A stretch of DNA of 64,000 nucleotides. It comes from Mycobacterium bourgelatii. Lineage in GTDB: Bacteria > Actinomycetota > Actinomycetes > Mycobacteriales > Mycobacteriaceae. The position numbers and the translations under genes were made by a program. Location of the stretch: assembly GCF_010723575.1 (NCBI RefSeq), contig NZ_BLKZ01000001.1, positions 4,960,001 through 5,024,000 on the forward strand, read 5' to 3'. Under the pieces are notes generated by a model that was given only the letters and a program-made list of their open reading frames with translations, made no database searches and was not told the origin of the DNA. Of this stretch, positions 1 through 9,406 are shown in pieces. How positions within the stretch are numbered: position 1 is the stretch's first letter; each line of letters starts with the position of its first letter.

Positions 1-3000
1 ACTGCAACGGCACCACAATCGGACCCAACCCCGGACCCGACAACGACAAATGCAACGACTCCCCAGGACCACCCACCAACAAATTCAACGACGGACCAGT
101 CACCGTAATCTGATCCACCACAATCGGACCGATGTCCGCGTTAAGGCCATCGCCGCGCAGCCGGAGTTGGGGAATCTGGAAGGAATCGGCGACGATGTTG
201 CCTAGGCTGCCGCTGATGGGGATGTTGAGGGGGATGTCGACTTCCAGGCCGATGCCGATCCTGGGGATGGTCAGGGTGTAGTCGAAGCCGGTTTGGCCCT
301 GGCCGTCGGCGCGCCAGAAGAACCCGTTGTTGAGGTTGCCCTGGTTGAACGCCCCGGTGTTGATGTTGCCGGTATTACCGATACCGGTGTTGAGGTCACC
401 GGTGTTGAACCAACCGGTGTTGATGTTGCCCGGGTTGAACGACCCGGTGTTGGACACCCCGACATTGAAACTGCCCGTGTTGTAACTACCCGGGTTAGCA
501 AACCCCGTGTTCGACAACCCCGTATTGAACACCCCAGTGTTCAGCCGGCCGGAGTTGAACAACCCGGTGTTCAAACTCCCCGAGTTACCAATACCCCAGT
601 TCCCCTCACCAGAGTTGAAGAACCCGACATTGCCGGTACCGGAGTTGAACAACCCCACATTCCCACTACCGGAATTCCACCCACCAAACCCAACCTGGTT
701 ATCACCAGTCAACCCAAACCCAATGTTGTTAGACCCCGTGTTACCGAACCCGATGTTGCCAACCCCGGCATTACCCAACCCAAAGTTGTAATCACCCAGG
801 TTCCCGAACCCAACATTGAACGACCCCAAATTCCCCGGCCCAAAATTGTACGACCCCAGATTCCCCGAACCCAGATTAAACCCACCAACATTACCCGAAC
901 CCAAATTGAAATCACCCAGATTACCGAACCCAACATTCAACACCCCAACATTACCCGCACCCACATTCCCATACCCGATGCTGCCCAGTCCGACATTCAA
1001 CACACCAAGGCCGGACAGATTCCCACCCGTGTTCCCCACACCCGAGGTCGACAACCCCATCACGTTCGTGTTGCTAAACCCAGACACGAAATCGCCAAGA
1101 TTGGCAAAACCCGACACCATGCTGCCCAGGTTCTTGTACCCAGACGCCTGCGACGCAATGTTCCAGAACCCCGACAAACCCTCCCCGACATTACCAATAC
1201 CCGACGAACCCCCCACACCAGAATTAAAGAAACCCGACGACGGCGTCGACGTCGAATTACCAAACCCCGGCATCGGCGGAAGATAAAAGTCCACATTAAC
1301 CGGACCGGCATTCCCACCAATCATCACCGTCAACGGCGTCGACGGACCCCCCAACACCACATTGTTAAACGTAATGGGCCGGAAATAGATGGCCGGCAAC
1401 TGGAATCGAGTCAGCGTGTCGTCGATATCAACACGAATATTAAGCGGCAACGGCGGTATGGGAATGGTTACCGAACCGACCGGCCAGGGAAGGTCTATCT
1501 CAACGTCAAGCCCACCGGTGCTCAGTCCCAGAACGTTGACTTCAATATCGACCGGAATATGACCGCCGGAGGGGCCCTGCACCGTGAATGGCTGGACGGT
1601 GAGTCCGGTGATCTCGCCGGTGATGGGGAGTTCGAGGATGCCGCCCCCGCTGAGGGTGATGGGGATCTCGGGGATGGTGAAGCTGAACTGGCCGCCGATG
1701 AGGCCGTTGCGGTCGCCGCGCCAGAACAGGCCGTTGTTCATGTTTCCGGAGATGAAGGCCCCGGTATTGATGTCACCGGTGTTGCCGATACCGGTGTTGA
1801 GGTCACCGGTGTTGAACCACCCGGTGTTCAACTGCCCCGGGTTGAAGGACCCAGTGTTGAAATCACCAACGTTGAACCCGCCCGTGTTGTAACCACCCGG
1901 GTTGGCCCACCCGGTGTTGAACACACCAGAGTTGAACAACCCCGTGTTACCCAAACCAGAGTTGGCAAAACCGGTGTTGAAGCTGCCGGTGTTACCGATC
2001 CCGAAGTTACCCTCACCAGAGTTGAAGAACCCGACATTGCCGGTACCGGAGTTGAACAACCCCACATTCCCACTACCGGAATTCCACCCACCAAACCCAA
2101 CCTGGTTATCACCAGTCAACCCAAACCCAATGTTGTTCGACCCCGTGTTACCAAACCCGATGTTGCCAACCCCGGCATTACCCAACCCAAAGTTGTAATC
2201 ACCCAGGTTCCCGAACCCGACATTGAACGACCCTAGATTCCCCGGACCCACATTGAACGACCCGATGTTCCCCCAACCCCGGTTGAACCCACCCACGTTC
2301 CCCGACCCGACGTTGAAGTCCCCCAAGTTCCCCGACCCGAAATTACCCACCCCCACATTCCCACTACCAATGTTGAAATCACCCACATTCGCATTACCCA
2401 GGTTCATCCCACCCAGATTCGCGAACCCAACACTGGCCAAACTCGCCAACCCACCACCCTGCGAGAACCACCCCGCCGAATCACCCACCACATTCCCCAC
2501 ACCCGAACCCACCGCCGAAATCGTGTTATACAACCCCGACAAACCATCCCCCACATTCAACACACCCGAACCCAACACACCCACATTCCCAAACCCCGAA
2601 TAACCCCCACCCGAATTCCACCACCCCGAACCACCACCAACATTCCCAAACCCCGACGCACTCCCCTCACCACTATTAAAGAACCCCGACGACGCCCCAC
2701 CCGACGTCGAATTCCCAAACCCCGCCCCACCCAACAACTGCAACGGCACCACAATCGGACCCAACCCCGGACCCGACAACGACAAATGCAACGACTCCCC
2801 AGGACCACCCACCAACAAATTCAACGACGGACCAGTCACCGTAATCTGATCCACCACAATCGGACCGATGGACCCGCTCATCTCATCGCCGCGGATATAG
2901 AACCTTGGAATGGTGAATGAGGGGACCACGATGTTCCCGAGTGCGCCCGTTACGGGGATGTTGATGGGAATATCGACTTCCAGGCCCACCCCAATCCTGC

Positions 3001-4361
3001 CAATTGTGAGGCTGTACTCGGTGCTGGTTTGGCCCTGGCCGTCGGCGCGCCAGAAGAACCCGTTGTTGAGGTTGCCCTGGTTGAACGCCCCGGTGTTGAT
3101 GTTGCCGGTATTACCGATACCGGTGTTGAGGTCACCGGTGTTGAACCAACCGGTGTTGATGTTGCCCGGGTTGAACGACCCGGTGTTGGACACCCCGACA
3201 TTGAAACTGCCCGTGTTGTAACTACCCGGGTTAGCAAACCCCGTGTTCGACAACCCCGTATTGAACACCCCAGTGTTCAGCCGCCGGAGTTGAACAACCC
3301 GGTGTTCAAACTCCCCGAGTTACCAATACCCCAGTTCCCTCACCAGAGTTGAAGAACCCGACATTGCCGGTACCGGAGTTGAACAACCCCACATTCCCAC
3401 TACCGGAATTCCACCCACCAAACCCAACCTGGTTATCACCAGTCAACCCAAACCCAATGTTGTTAGACCCCGTGTTACCAAACCCGATGTTGCCAACCCC
3501 GGCATTACCCAACCCAAAGTTGTAATCACCCAGGTTCCCGAACCCAACATTGAACGACCCCAAATTCCCCGGCCCAAAATTGTACGACCCCAGATTCCCC
3601 GAACCCAGATTAAACCCACCAACATTACCCGAACCCAAATTGAAATCACCCAGATTACCGAACCCAACATTCAACACCCCAACATTACCCGCACCCACAT
3701 TCCAGTTACCGATGCTGCCAAACCCCAAATTCCCCGTACCGAAATTCGCCAAGCCCAAGTTGAAAATGCTGGCACGTCCCGGCGGATTCGAGAAGGCTCC
3801 GTCAGCGATCGGGCTGGTAGCGGCCGCCCCACCAGCCAGGTTTTGAATTATCGGCGGGAAAGGGGCGAGCGCCGACACAGCGGCGGATGCTCCGATGTAG
3901 TAGTCGAACATCGCTGCCACATCCTGAGCCCACATTTGCTCGTATTCGGCTTCAGCCAAAGCGATCGCCGGACCATTGAAGCCCAACAGATTCGACGTCA
4001 CTAGCGACAGGAACCGGGCACGGTTGGCCAGAACTGCAGCGGGATCGACGGTTGCGGCCATGGTCGCCTCGAATGCGGCGGCAACCATCCGAGCCTCATT
4101 GGCGAACTGCTGCGCCTGCGTTCCACTCGCGACCAGCCAGTGCAGATAGTGTCCGGCGACGTCGACCATCGCGGCCGAAGCTGGTCCCTGCCAAGAGTTT
4201 CCGGCCAAAGCTGTGGTGACCGACGCGAATGCCCTTGCTGCGGAATCCAATTCGGAAGCCAACGTTTCCCACGAGGCCGCCGCCTCCAGTATGGAGCCCG
4301 TACCCGCACCGCCGAATATCAGCGCTGAATTGATCTCTGGTGGCAGAATCGTGAAATTCAT
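1..4361 (-). CDS. PPE-MPTR family protein, 3' end outside window, two frameshifts
   Basis: PPE proteins are exported by ESX type VII systems and sit at the mycobacterial cell surface. The N-terminus MNFTILPPEINSALIF carries the PPE motif. The first ~180 residues form the PPE domain, followed by long MPTR repeats of the NxGxGNxG type. Two non-repeat segments of the sort GLFWRGDxxG are each followed by a beta-rich stretch. ATG 4361 was chosen because the PPE domain begins there and a G-rich GGGGACGGGG lies upstream; the frame is open to 4406. The frame breaks near 3336-3338 (CCC where the internal copy at about 600 has CCCC) and near 3281-3284 (GCCGCC where the copy has GCCGGCC). Re-inserting one base at each restores MPTR coding to position 1, where the gene runs off the window. 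Confidence 0.88.
2737..3709 (-). repeat. In-frame 2,736-bp-spaced duplication inside the PPE-MPTR gene (partner 1-975)
   Basis: Positions 1-975 and 2737-3709 are nearly identical at an offset of 2,736 bp (912 codons), apart from the stretch around 130-280 versus 2866-3016 and the two single-base losses near 3283 and 3337. A third, more diverged unit lies at about 1730-2225. The whole-codon spacing is what unequal crossing-over within a coding repeat would leave. Confidence 0.85.
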
Positions 4362-4633
4362 CTCTAGCCCCGTCCCCCTAGCGTTCTCGGCCCGGCGCTC
4401 CAGCACTCATCACCCTGAGGCATCGCACTGCTCGACGGCGCAAACGTGCGACCGCAAGATCGCTGCCACCAATCTGCTTCGGCTGCAACGAGATTGCGCC
4501 GCAACTCATCGCCCCGTCGGCAACCAACCCGGCGGGTAGGCAGAACAACTGCCGGCAGCACGAATCGATGACTGCCATGCCGTTGACGAAATTCGCGGCC
4601 AGCTCTTGGTGGCACCTGGACCAACTTCATGGA

Positions 4634-4996
4634 TTATTCGTCCCGATATCCCGGATTTGTGGTGGCGAGGTGATGACTCGTCAGCGTTCGCAGACATGCG
4701 ACGACCTCGGCGGCGCGGTCGTCGAGATCACCAGAACGGATTGCCGCCGCCAGCTGCGCTTCATCGGAGTAGCCGAGTTCCGCCAGGGCGTCGCGGCGCT
4801 GGGCCTCGTGGGCCGAATTTTCGAGTATTTCGCGCTCTACTATGCGCAGCGCGGCGGCCGCCTCGCAGACCGCGTCATACTTGCGGCGATCTTTGGCGAA
4901 GGCCGGCGCGATCTTGGATTCCAGAAAATCGGCAACCACTGCAAGAAGCTCCAGCGACTCTGGGCCTCGGTAGACGGACATCTCGGACACGATCAA
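4634..4996 (-). CDS. Small DUF6285-like protein
   Basis: A 120-residue, mostly helical soluble protein with no signal peptide or membrane segment. It resembles small DUF6285-type proteins that accompany phosphotransferase/acyl-CoA dehydrogenase genes in actinobacteria; this assignment is from memory of the family pattern. Features seen are an N-terminal helix with VYRGPESLELLAVVADFLE and a central AAAALRIVEREILENS segment. Its ATG overlaps the TGA of the upstream phosphotransferase gene (ATGA, 4993-4996), so the two are probably translationally coupled and function together. No catalytic motif is visible and the biochemical role is unknown. Confidence 0.65.
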   Translation of the reverse strand: MIVSEMSVYRGPESLELLAVVADFLESKIAPAFAKDRRKYDAVCEAAAALRIVEREILENSAHEAQRRDALAELGYSDEAQLAAAIRSGDLDDRAAEVVACLRTLTSHHLATTNPGYRDE

Positions 4997-6024
4997 TGCC
5001 CTGCTTCATCCATCAGATTGAGCAGTTCCCACTCAGCTTCGCACAGTTGTCGGCTCGATATTGCCGACTTCACCATGGGGCCTTTGCCAACCAGATAGTC
5101 ACGCGCGTAAGCCATGTTGGTCATGCCGCCGAGTAACACGGCCATGACTCGCCACCAGTGAAACCTCGTTCTGTCTATCTTTTCCCCGCCGGCCTCCTCA
5201 TAGCAGCGCAAGAATTCCTCGATGCTGCCGAGACCGCCCGCGCCCATGCTGCGCGGTGCACCGCGTCGCCACGCCCGGTGGCAGAACCACGCCAGGTCCT
5301 CATAAGCGTCCCCGACATGGACCCATTCCCAGTCGATTACGGCAACCAGACGAGATCCATCGACAAGAAGATTTTGCAGCTGAAAATCGCCGTGCACCAG
5401 GACGGCGGGGGCGGGGGGCGGCTGATGAGCCGCCAGCCAGCGAAATGCCCACTCGATGGTGGGTGTGGTGTGGCCGAGCGCGTCGAAAGCTTCACGGTAT
5501 ATGGCCAGTCGGTCTTGGCGAAGGCTTTCGCGGTCATCGATCTCGACCTGGTGGATGCGGACCAACGCCTGCGCACACTGCCGCAGCAGCCTGCGCCGGC
5601 CTCCCTGCGCATCTGCTGCGTCCAACCCAGGAGAGACATCGTCGTAATACGTTTTGCCCCTGGCTAATTCGCTGATGACGAAGGGGTACCCCAGTATTTC
5701 TGCGGCATTGGAGGCGGCGATCATCCGCGGCACTGGTACACCCCGAGTTGAAGCGGCAACTTGAGCCCCGGCCTGAAACTCCGCGTTGGCGCGCACCGGG
5801 TTTCTTTCGCCCACATTCATGTTCAGGATCAGTTCGCTGCGCCCGTATGAGGTGGCGGCTTCGAACTTCCAGGTGACGCGCGCACTACTTTGCTTGAGCA
5901 GACGCAGGTTTTGCACGGTGATGCTGGCCGCATCGACACTCAAGGCGCTGGAAAGCACGGCCCGTAACCGATCTGGCAGCTTGCTGGCCGCGGCCTGAAG
6001 TTCTTCACGAGTACTCAAGCTCAT
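4993..6024 (-). CDS. Phosphotransferase family protein (APH/choline kinase fold)
   Basis: A 343-residue member of the aminoglycoside phosphotransferase-like kinase fold. Mycobacterial members are often annotated near acyl-CoA dehydrogenases and probably phosphorylate small molecules other than antibiotics. The catalytic loop LVHGDFQLQNLL (Brenner motif HxDxxxxN) and the metal-binding VIDWEWVHVGDAYEDLAW are both present, as is the hinge-like PFVISELARG. ATG 6024 is chosen: MSLSTREELQAAA begins the fold and GGACGGCGTCAGG precedes it. An open frame extends to 6177 but lacks family similarity. It is the first gene of a two-gene unit with the DUF6285-like gene. The substrate cannot be inferred. 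Confidence 0.82.
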   Translation of the reverse strand: MSLSTREELQAAASKLPDRLRAVLSSALSVDAASITVQNLRLLKQSSARVTWKFEAATSYGRSELILNMNVGERNPVRANAEFQAGAQVAASTRGVPVPRMIAASNAAEILGYPFVISELARGKTYYDDVSPGLDAADAQGGRRRLLRQCAQALVRIHQVEIDDRESLRQDRLAIYREAFDALGHTTPTIEWAFRWLAAHQPPPAPAVLVHGDFQLQNLLVDGSRLVAVIDWEWVHVGDAYEDLAWFCHRAWRRGAPRSMGAGGLGSIEEFLRCYEEAGGEKIDRTRFHWWRVMAVLLGGMTNMAYARDYLVGKGPMVKSAISSRQLCEAEWELLNLMDEAGH

Positions 6025-6280
6025 CCTGACGCCGTCCTTCCGCGCGCCGTCATGGAAATGCGGCGCACGTGTTTCGTGCGCTCCGCGCTGACGGCTCCGG
6101 CTTTCATCATGGTCGTCCAGCTGGCTCATTCGGGGCGATTGCGCCGAGTCAGTCCGTGGATATTGGACAGCCAGCATCGTCAGCTTCCCGCCATCGAGCT
6201 ACGCATGGAGGCACATCTCGCGAGATCGCGCTGCCACGGCGGCAGCTCACACTGGTAAGAGATCACTGGGTACACGTTGG

Positions 6281-8221
6281 CTAGCGTCGCGTCACGCCGG
6301 AAGCGCCGAAGACTGCTCCGCCTTGTCCACTAGACCCATTGGATCCGTCAAGTCCTGCGGTGCCAGGGTCGGTGGCCGAGCCACCCACACCTCCTACGCC
6401 TCCACTGCCGCCGGCGCCGATCGATTGCGCGTTCCCGCCATCACCGCCATCACCACCGGCGGCGCCGTTGCCGCCGTTACCGACCGCAGTCAGCCACTCA
6501 ATGCCACCGCCCCGGCCCCCATCACCGCCGGCACCACCTTGTCCGCCCTTGCCACCATTGCCGATCAGTCCGCCACCGGTACCACCATTGCCGCCGGTGC
6601 CTCCCGCGCTACCGTCGCCACCATCGCCGGGAACACCCCATGCGCCTCCGATCATTGCCGCGATACCGGGCTGGCCCCCCTCTCCGCCAGCGCCGCCATG
6701 GCTTCCCCGGCCGCCGGCCCCACCGTCGCCAATCAGGCTCGCGGCCGATCCACCATTGCCGCCGGCCGCACTCTGGCCCCCATTCGCGCCAAGGCCACCC
6801 ATGCCACCCTGGTAACCGCCGACCGCGCCGTAGCCACCCCAGCCGCCGTCGCCCGCAGCGCCCGCGTCACCGCCCGCGCCGCCGTTGCCGATCAGCCCTC
6901 TGGCGTTACCGCCGTTGCCACCCGCGCCTGCGGCGCCGGCCGCACCTCCATCCCCACCCTGACCAGCGATATATATGCTGCCACCAGCCTCACCGCCGTA
7001 ACCCCCTTTGCCGCCCGCACCGCCGATGCCGCCAGCCCCGCCATTGCCCGAGAAGAAGGCGCTATGGCCACCATTACCTCCGGCTCCCGCGTTCCCACCG
7101 ACGCCGCCGGTGCCGCCCGTACCACCTATAGCGTTGTCAGCCTCAATGAAGGCGACGGATCCGCCCGTGCCACCGACTCCCCCGGCTCCGCCAGCGCCAC
7201 CGGCACCGCCATTTCCGAACCACCCGATGGCGTGACCACCCTGTCCGCCAACACCGCCATTGCCGCCGGCTCCTCCGTGGCCGCCGAACGCGGGATAGGA
7301 GTAGGAGTGCTGAGCGCCGAACCCACCTTCACCGCCCACCCCGCCAGCACCGCCGGCACCGCCTTGGCCTGAGATCGATCCGCCGCTTCCGCCGTTGCCT
7401 CCGGCACCACCATCGCTCCCATCGGAACCGGGGCCACCATCGCCGGTACCGATGGCTCCGTTGGCGCCGTTGCCTCCCGCGCCCCCGGCCCCGCCATCAC
7501 CGAACCATCCTGCGTTCCCGCCGCTGCCTCCCCTGCCGCCCGCAATGCCTGGCGCGCCGATGCCCCCGGCCCCGCCTGCGCCACCACTTCCGTAGAAGAA
7601 TCCGCCGTTCCCGCCGTTCCCGCCGTCGGCGCCGACGCCGCCGACCCCGCCGGCCCCGCCGGTTCCGAAGAGCCAGGCTGAGCCGCCCGAACCACCTTTG
7701 GCCCCACTTCCGCCGGCCCCACCGGCACCACCGTTTCCGATCAGCCCGGCCGCCCCGCCATTACCGCCCTCCTGTCCGGGGGCAGTTGCGGAGTACCCAT
7801 TGCCGCCGTTGCCGTAGAGCAATCCACCTGCCCCGCCGTTGGGAACAGCCGCCGTCCCGTCGGTGCCGTTTCCGATCAGCGGACGTCCGAGCACGGCCTG
7901 GGTGGGGGCGTTGATCACGTTCAACACGTTCTGTCCGGCGTTAGCCAGTTCGGTCCGAAGGTATGAATCCGCGCCGGTTTGCAGCGTCCGAACGAACTGC
8001 TCGCGAAACTGTTCGGCTTGGGCGAATATTTGCTGGTAAGAGGTCCCGTAGGTGGCGAAGAAGGCGGCGATCGCCTCCGACACCTCATCCGCACCAGCCG
8101 CCGCCAACGCGGTGGTCGGTGCCGCCGCCGCGGCATTGGCGATGCCGAGGGCCGCCCCAAACTCGTCCAGCTGCGTTGCGGCCATCACCAGCTCCGACGG
8201 TGCTACCAGCAAAAACGACAT
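6281..8221 (-). CDS. PE_PGRS family protein
   Basis: A 646-residue PE_PGRS protein. The PE domain occupies about residues 1-95 (MSFLLVAPSELVMAATQL start, with the ASxYxxxE-like region around the YGTSYQQIFAQAEQF helix). A linker GRPLIGNGTDG follows, then about 520 residues of GGxGG-rich PGRS. It is uninterrupted in frame, unlike the other PE_PGRS genes here. ATG 8221 is supported by GGAGGATGG immediately upstream; an in-frame start at 8251 lacks this. PE_PGRS proteins are ESX-5 substrates located at the mycomembrane. There is no unique C-terminal domain, so no specific function is proposed. Confidence 0.92.
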   Translation of the reverse strand: MSFLLVAPSELVMAATQLDEFGAALGIANAAAAAPTTALAAAGADEVSEAIAAFFATYGTSYQQIFAQAEQFREQFVRTLQTGADSYLRTELANAGQNVLNVINAPTQAVLGRPLIGNGTDGTAAVPNGGAGGLLYGNGGNGYSATAPGQEGGNGGAAGLIGNGGAGGAGGSGAKGGSGGSAWLFGTGGAGGVGGVGADGGNGGNGGFFYGSGGAGGAGGIGAPGIAGGRGGSGGNAGWFGDGGAGGAGGNGANGAIGTGDGGPGSDGSDGGAGGNGGSGGSISGQGGAGGAGGVGGEGGFGAQHSYSYPAFGGHGGAGGNGGVGGQGGHAIGWFGNGGAGGAGGAGGVGGTGGSVAFIEADNAIGGTGGTGGVGGNAGAGGNGGHSAFFSGNGGAGGIGGAGGKGGYGGEAGGSIYIAGQGGDGGAAGAAGAGGNGGNARGLIGNGGAGGDAGAAGDGGWGGYGAVGGYQGGMGGLGANGGQSAAGGNGGSAASLIGDGGAGGRGSHGGAGGEGGQPGIAAMIGGAWGVPGDGGDGSAGGTGGNGGTGGGLIGNGGKGGQGGAGGDGGRGGGIEWLTAVGNGGNGAAGGDGGDGGNAQSIGAGGSGGVGGVGGSATDPGTAGLDGSNGSSGQGGAVFGASGVTRR

Positions 8222-9344
8222 CGCCATCCTCCACAAAGTGGTACACGCCATACAAGTGACTGGATGTTAGCCCAATCACAATCAGTATGCCAATACTTTA
8301 ACTAAAACGAGAGGTCGGTCCAGAGCGATTCTTTTGAGCGATCGCATTGCACGCGTGTTGACCGAACCGCCGCACGCTCACCGAGCCCTCCGAGGCTCTC
8401 CGCCACGCCATGGCAGCCACTCTGCGGGATGCACATTCCCGATAAATCGGCAGTTCACAACCGTACTTGTGCTAGCGCTGGCGCCGCGGCGCAGGCGCGT
8501 GAACCTGATCCACTCGACTCCTTGGCCCAGTGGAATGCAACGCAAAGCCGCGAATCACAATCGCGCTATCTTGCCCGGTCTTCGTCAATTTTTGATGCCG
8601 TAAGCCATCGTTGCATTGACGAATTTTATGTAGCGGATCTAGACATTAATCAATATGGAGTTATAACGCCTCACTGTATTGGCAAACGCAGTTCTGGCTA
8701 ACACCATCCGGGGGAAGGAACAAGGCGCGCCCCGGCACCCCACATGCCATGGGTAGCCAAGTTGTGGAAGCCGGGCGACGATATGGGCCGCGACCTTTGT
8801 CCACTTCCGGAAGCGGGCCATGACATGGCTTTGCTCGATCGCGTGGACAAATTTGCCAGCTATGAGTTGAGGACAACGCCACCACGCCGGCCGCGGTAGG
8901 GCGATGGCCCCCTAATACAGCACCATATTCGAGGACGGGCCGAGGATTCGTAGGTCCCGGCGGGGAGTTCGCTAGTGGTGACATGGCAGGTCCACGCACA
9001 ACTCAACCGTCAGATATCCCAAGCGTGTGTAGGTCCGGACGAGGCATGGCCACCGGTTCCGTTGGCTTGGATTGGAGGGGGTATTCAGCCCGTTACCTAC
9101 CGGTAGGCCCGCCGCGAAGGCTGCTCCTGGATTCTCACCCCGGTGCCGCCGCTGTCGCGAGTGCCGCCGGTGAATGGGCGACCGTTCAAGGTGACCCTGG
9201 CGCGGAGTGGCACGCAGAAAGCGATGTCAGCCATCAGCTAGGTCCGGCCAGCGGTCAAGGGCCAACGGCAACAGTCCCTCGAGATCTATATCGAAAGTCG
9301 GCGGCCAATGCTCCGACTCACTGGTCACAGCCTGTTCATAAAGC
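8222..9344. other. 1.1-kb region without a supported gene
   Basis: Upstream of the PE_PGRS gene at 6281 and downstream of PE_PGRS A. Short open frames occur on both strands, but none has a ribosome binding site, family similarity or convincing codon pattern. The part 9020-9340 resembles 21240-21650 downstream of PE_PGRS B: shared blocks include CGTTACCTACCGG, and a pair resembling GGCAACCGTTCACGGTGAC / GGCGACCGTTCAAGGTGAC. Confidence 0.5.
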
Positions 9345-9396
9345 AAAAAAAGGGGCATCCCGACGTCAGCACATACGAGACGTCGGGATGCCCCTT
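9345..9396 (-). terminator. Rho-independent terminator of PE_PGRS A
   Basis: A perfect 18-bp stem (GGGGCATCCCGACGTC core, arms about 9350-9367 and 9379-9396) with an 11-nt loop. On the minus strand it is followed by seven T (A7 at 9345-9351). It starts about 10 bp after the TAG of PE_PGRS A, so it should stop that transcript. Such canonical terminators are uncommon in mycobacteria. Confidence 0.85.
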
Positions 9397-9406
9397 CTAC
9401 AGCTGG

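Noticed and set aside
293..2236. Long plus-strand open frame rich in Val/Thr/Pro
   Set aside because: It is the antisense of the MPTR repeats; the minus strand reads the NxGxGNxG pattern, so this frame is a by-product of repeat composition.
4568..5136. Plus-strand frames opposite the DUF6285-like gene
   Set aside because: Antisense to a coupled gene pair with clear motifs; Arg/Pro-rich composition typical of shadows in GC-rich DNA.
8334..8999. Short frames in the region upstream of the PE_PGRS gene at 6281
   Set aside because: No ribosome site, no family similarity, overlapping frames on both strands.
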